From: an uncultured Gloeocapsa sp. | GTDB taxonomy: Bacteria; Cyanobacteriota; Cyanobacteriia; Cyanobacteriales; Gloeocapsaceae | Direction of reading: 5' to 3' | Length of the DNA: 6,765 nt | Assembly (NCBI GenBank): GCA_937930495.1 | Contig: CALGKL010000028.1 | Coordinates: 1-6,765, forward strand | Part shown: in pieces, positions 5,887 to 6,765 of the stretch | Position numbering within the stretch: the first letter of the stretch is position 1 | How the letters are laid out: every line of letters begins with the position of its first letter | Made by a program: the position numbers and the translations under genes | Notes under the pieces: model-generated | Database searches by the model: none | The model's input: only the letters and a program-made list of their open reading frames with translations | Told to the model about the DNA's origin: nothing

Positions 5887-6696
5887 ATGAATCAAGAATA
5901 TACCCAATCCCAAGGAGAAATTGAACGTTTAAAACAACAACTTCAAGAAACTCAACAAGCTTATTATTTAGTTCAGGAAATGAGTAAATTTAAAGCGGGT
6001 TTTTTAGCACGCATTGCTCATGAAATTCGCTCTCCCCTAGCTAGAGTAATGAATTTAAACCAAGCTATTCTTACAGACTTATGCTTAGATCCTACCGAAG
6101 AAAGGGATTTTCTCCAACGTGGACAACAAGCCTTAGGTGAATTGCATCATCTTCTTGATGAAATAATTGCTATTTCGAATACGGCTAATTGTCACTGTCA
6201 ACTAGATATTCAAACATGTGACTTAAAGGAAATTCTAGCAGTAGTTTACTCTCAGATTCATTTACAAGCTCTCGCTTCTGGTCTTCAATTTCAAACTATT
6301 ATTCCTGAGATTCCTCTTTATGTTTATGCGGATTATAATCGTTTATTACACGCCCTCACTCTGCTAATTGATTTGATTATTAGTTATCATCAAAGTCAGC
6401 AAATTATTTTAGAAGTTTTTGTTAAGTCTGAACAATCTTTGGTTAATATTAATTTGGATTTTTGTGGCGATATTTACTTATTAAGTGAACCGACTAATTT
6501 AATTGATAAACTTCAACAAGACTGTTTCAATAACTGTCAAAATACCCCGGATAAAATAGATATTTCTGAAGGAAGTAAATTACATTTAATTGCTGATTTA
6601 CTCGAATCCATGGGAGGAAAATTAATAGTAACCGAAAATATTTCTCAAAGAACTCAATTTAGTTTACAGTGTTCCCTAAGACAAGCAATCACCTAA
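5887..6696 (+). CDS. Soluble histidine-kinase-like protein with degenerate ATP-binding domain
   Basis: The protein has 269 residues, with no signal peptide or membrane segment. A glutamine-rich coiled coil (about 9-36) leads into a HisKA-type dimerization segment FLARIAHEIRSPL (39-51) with phospho-acceptor candidate H45, E46 and P50. A second helix follows (about 72-97). The C-terminal part still shows HATPase landmarks: ADYNRLLHAL (148-157) and, near the end, EGSKLHLIADLLESMGGKL (228-245). The N-box asparagines are replaced (LTLLIDLIISYH), no DxGxG box is seen, and the GLGL motif is GSKL. ATP-dependent autophosphorylation is therefore doubtful. Eight cysteines are present, including NCHC (101-104). 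No response regulator is adjacent in the window. ATG 5887 is chosen because the upstream in-frame ATG 5824 lies inside tsaC, whereas GGAG at 5870-5873 precedes 5887 by 13 bases (long spacing). It is probably co-transcribed with tsaC, 7 bases upstream. Confidence 0.75.
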   Translation: MNQEYTQSQGEIERLKQQLQETQQAYYLVQEMSKFKAGFLARIAHEIRSPLARVMNLNQAILTDLCLDPTEERDFLQRGQQALGELHHLLDEIIAISNTANCHCQLDIQTCDLKEILAVVYSQIHLQALASGLQFQTIIPEIPLYVYADYNRLLHALTLLIDLIISYHQSQQIILEVFVKSEQSLVNINLDFCGDIYLLSEPTNLIDKLQQDCFNNCQNTPDKIDISEGSKLHLIADLLESMGGKLIVTENISQRTQFSLQCSLRQAIT

Positions 6697-6697
6697 A

Positions 6698-6730
6698 TTG
6701 CCCTCCCCTTTACCAGGCTTTTTTGGGCAA
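6698..6730 (+). terminator. Weak possible terminator after the kinase-like gene
   Basis: TTGCCC (6698-6703) and GGGCAA (6725-6730) form an exact 6-base inverted repeat around a 21-base loop. The loop contains CCT-TTACC-AGG followed by CTTTTTT (6718-6724). Either a small hairpin plus the T run, or the outer stem, could end transcription just after the stop codon. The stems are short and the T run lies inside the outer stem, so this is tentative. The remaining bases to 6765 hold nothing I recognise. Confidence 0.3.
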
Positions 6731-6765
6731 AACTATTAGAGTTGATAAACATAATAACTTAGTCA

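Noticed and set aside
1..6765. CRISPR arrays, tRNA or rRNA genes, insertion sequences, att sites
   Set aside because: I saw no regularly spaced direct repeats, no cloverleaf-like T-loop with matching acceptor arms, and no transposase-like protein or terminal inverted repeats. Intergenic space is too short for most of these.

Overview
The window reads as chromosomal DNA of a cyanobacterium. The evidence is six exact copies of the octamer GCGATCGC (the HIP1 repeat abundant in many cyanobacterial genomes), a Tic22-family protein (a family of cyanobacteria and plastids), and a modest-to-low G+C content with many TTA, AAA and AAT codons. I cannot name the genus. Every credible gene lies on the + strand and the coding density is high. 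The only gene-free stretches are about 80 bases (1603-1681), about 74 bases (3559-3632) and the last 69 bases.

Left half (1-3558): a surface-sugar module. A 5'-truncated glycosyltransferase C-terminal domain (1-456) is followed almost without a gap by a full-length paralogue (466-1602). Both look like the MurG-like 'predicted glycosyltransferase' group COG4671. After a short intergenic region with a possible promoter and an NtcA-type palindrome comes a nonulosonic (sialic-type) acid synthase (1682-2755) with TIM-barrel and SAF domains. Its sequence is strikingly close to animal NANS. It overlaps by 4 bases with a short-chain dehydrogenase (2752-3558) of a PtmA-like type. The most economical reading is that the last two genes make or modify a 9-carbon 2-keto acid sugar, and the two glycosyltransferases handle it or a partner sugar on a surface glycan. 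No CMP-sugar activating enzyme is visible, so the cluster probably continues upstream or the gene is elsewhere.

Right half (3633-6696): a tightly packed set of mostly housekeeping genes. tic22 (exported, lumen/periplasm) overlaps prmC (methylates release factors) by 14 bases. prmC overlaps a tsaC/sua5-type gene (first step of tRNA t6A formation) by 4 bases. Seven bases after that comes a soluble histidine-kinase-like protein that keeps its phospho-acceptor histidine region but has lost most of the ATP-binding signature. The overlaps suggest one transcript. prmC and tsaC both serve translation, and a prmC-sua5 pairing is also familiar from other bacteria such as Bacillus. A weak possible terminator follows the last gene.

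The best leads are the NANS-like synthase/SDR/tandem glycosyltransferase combination with its palindromic putative operator, the second glycosyltransferase with a changed donor-site signature, and the degenerate kinase. None of these is proven by sequence alone.
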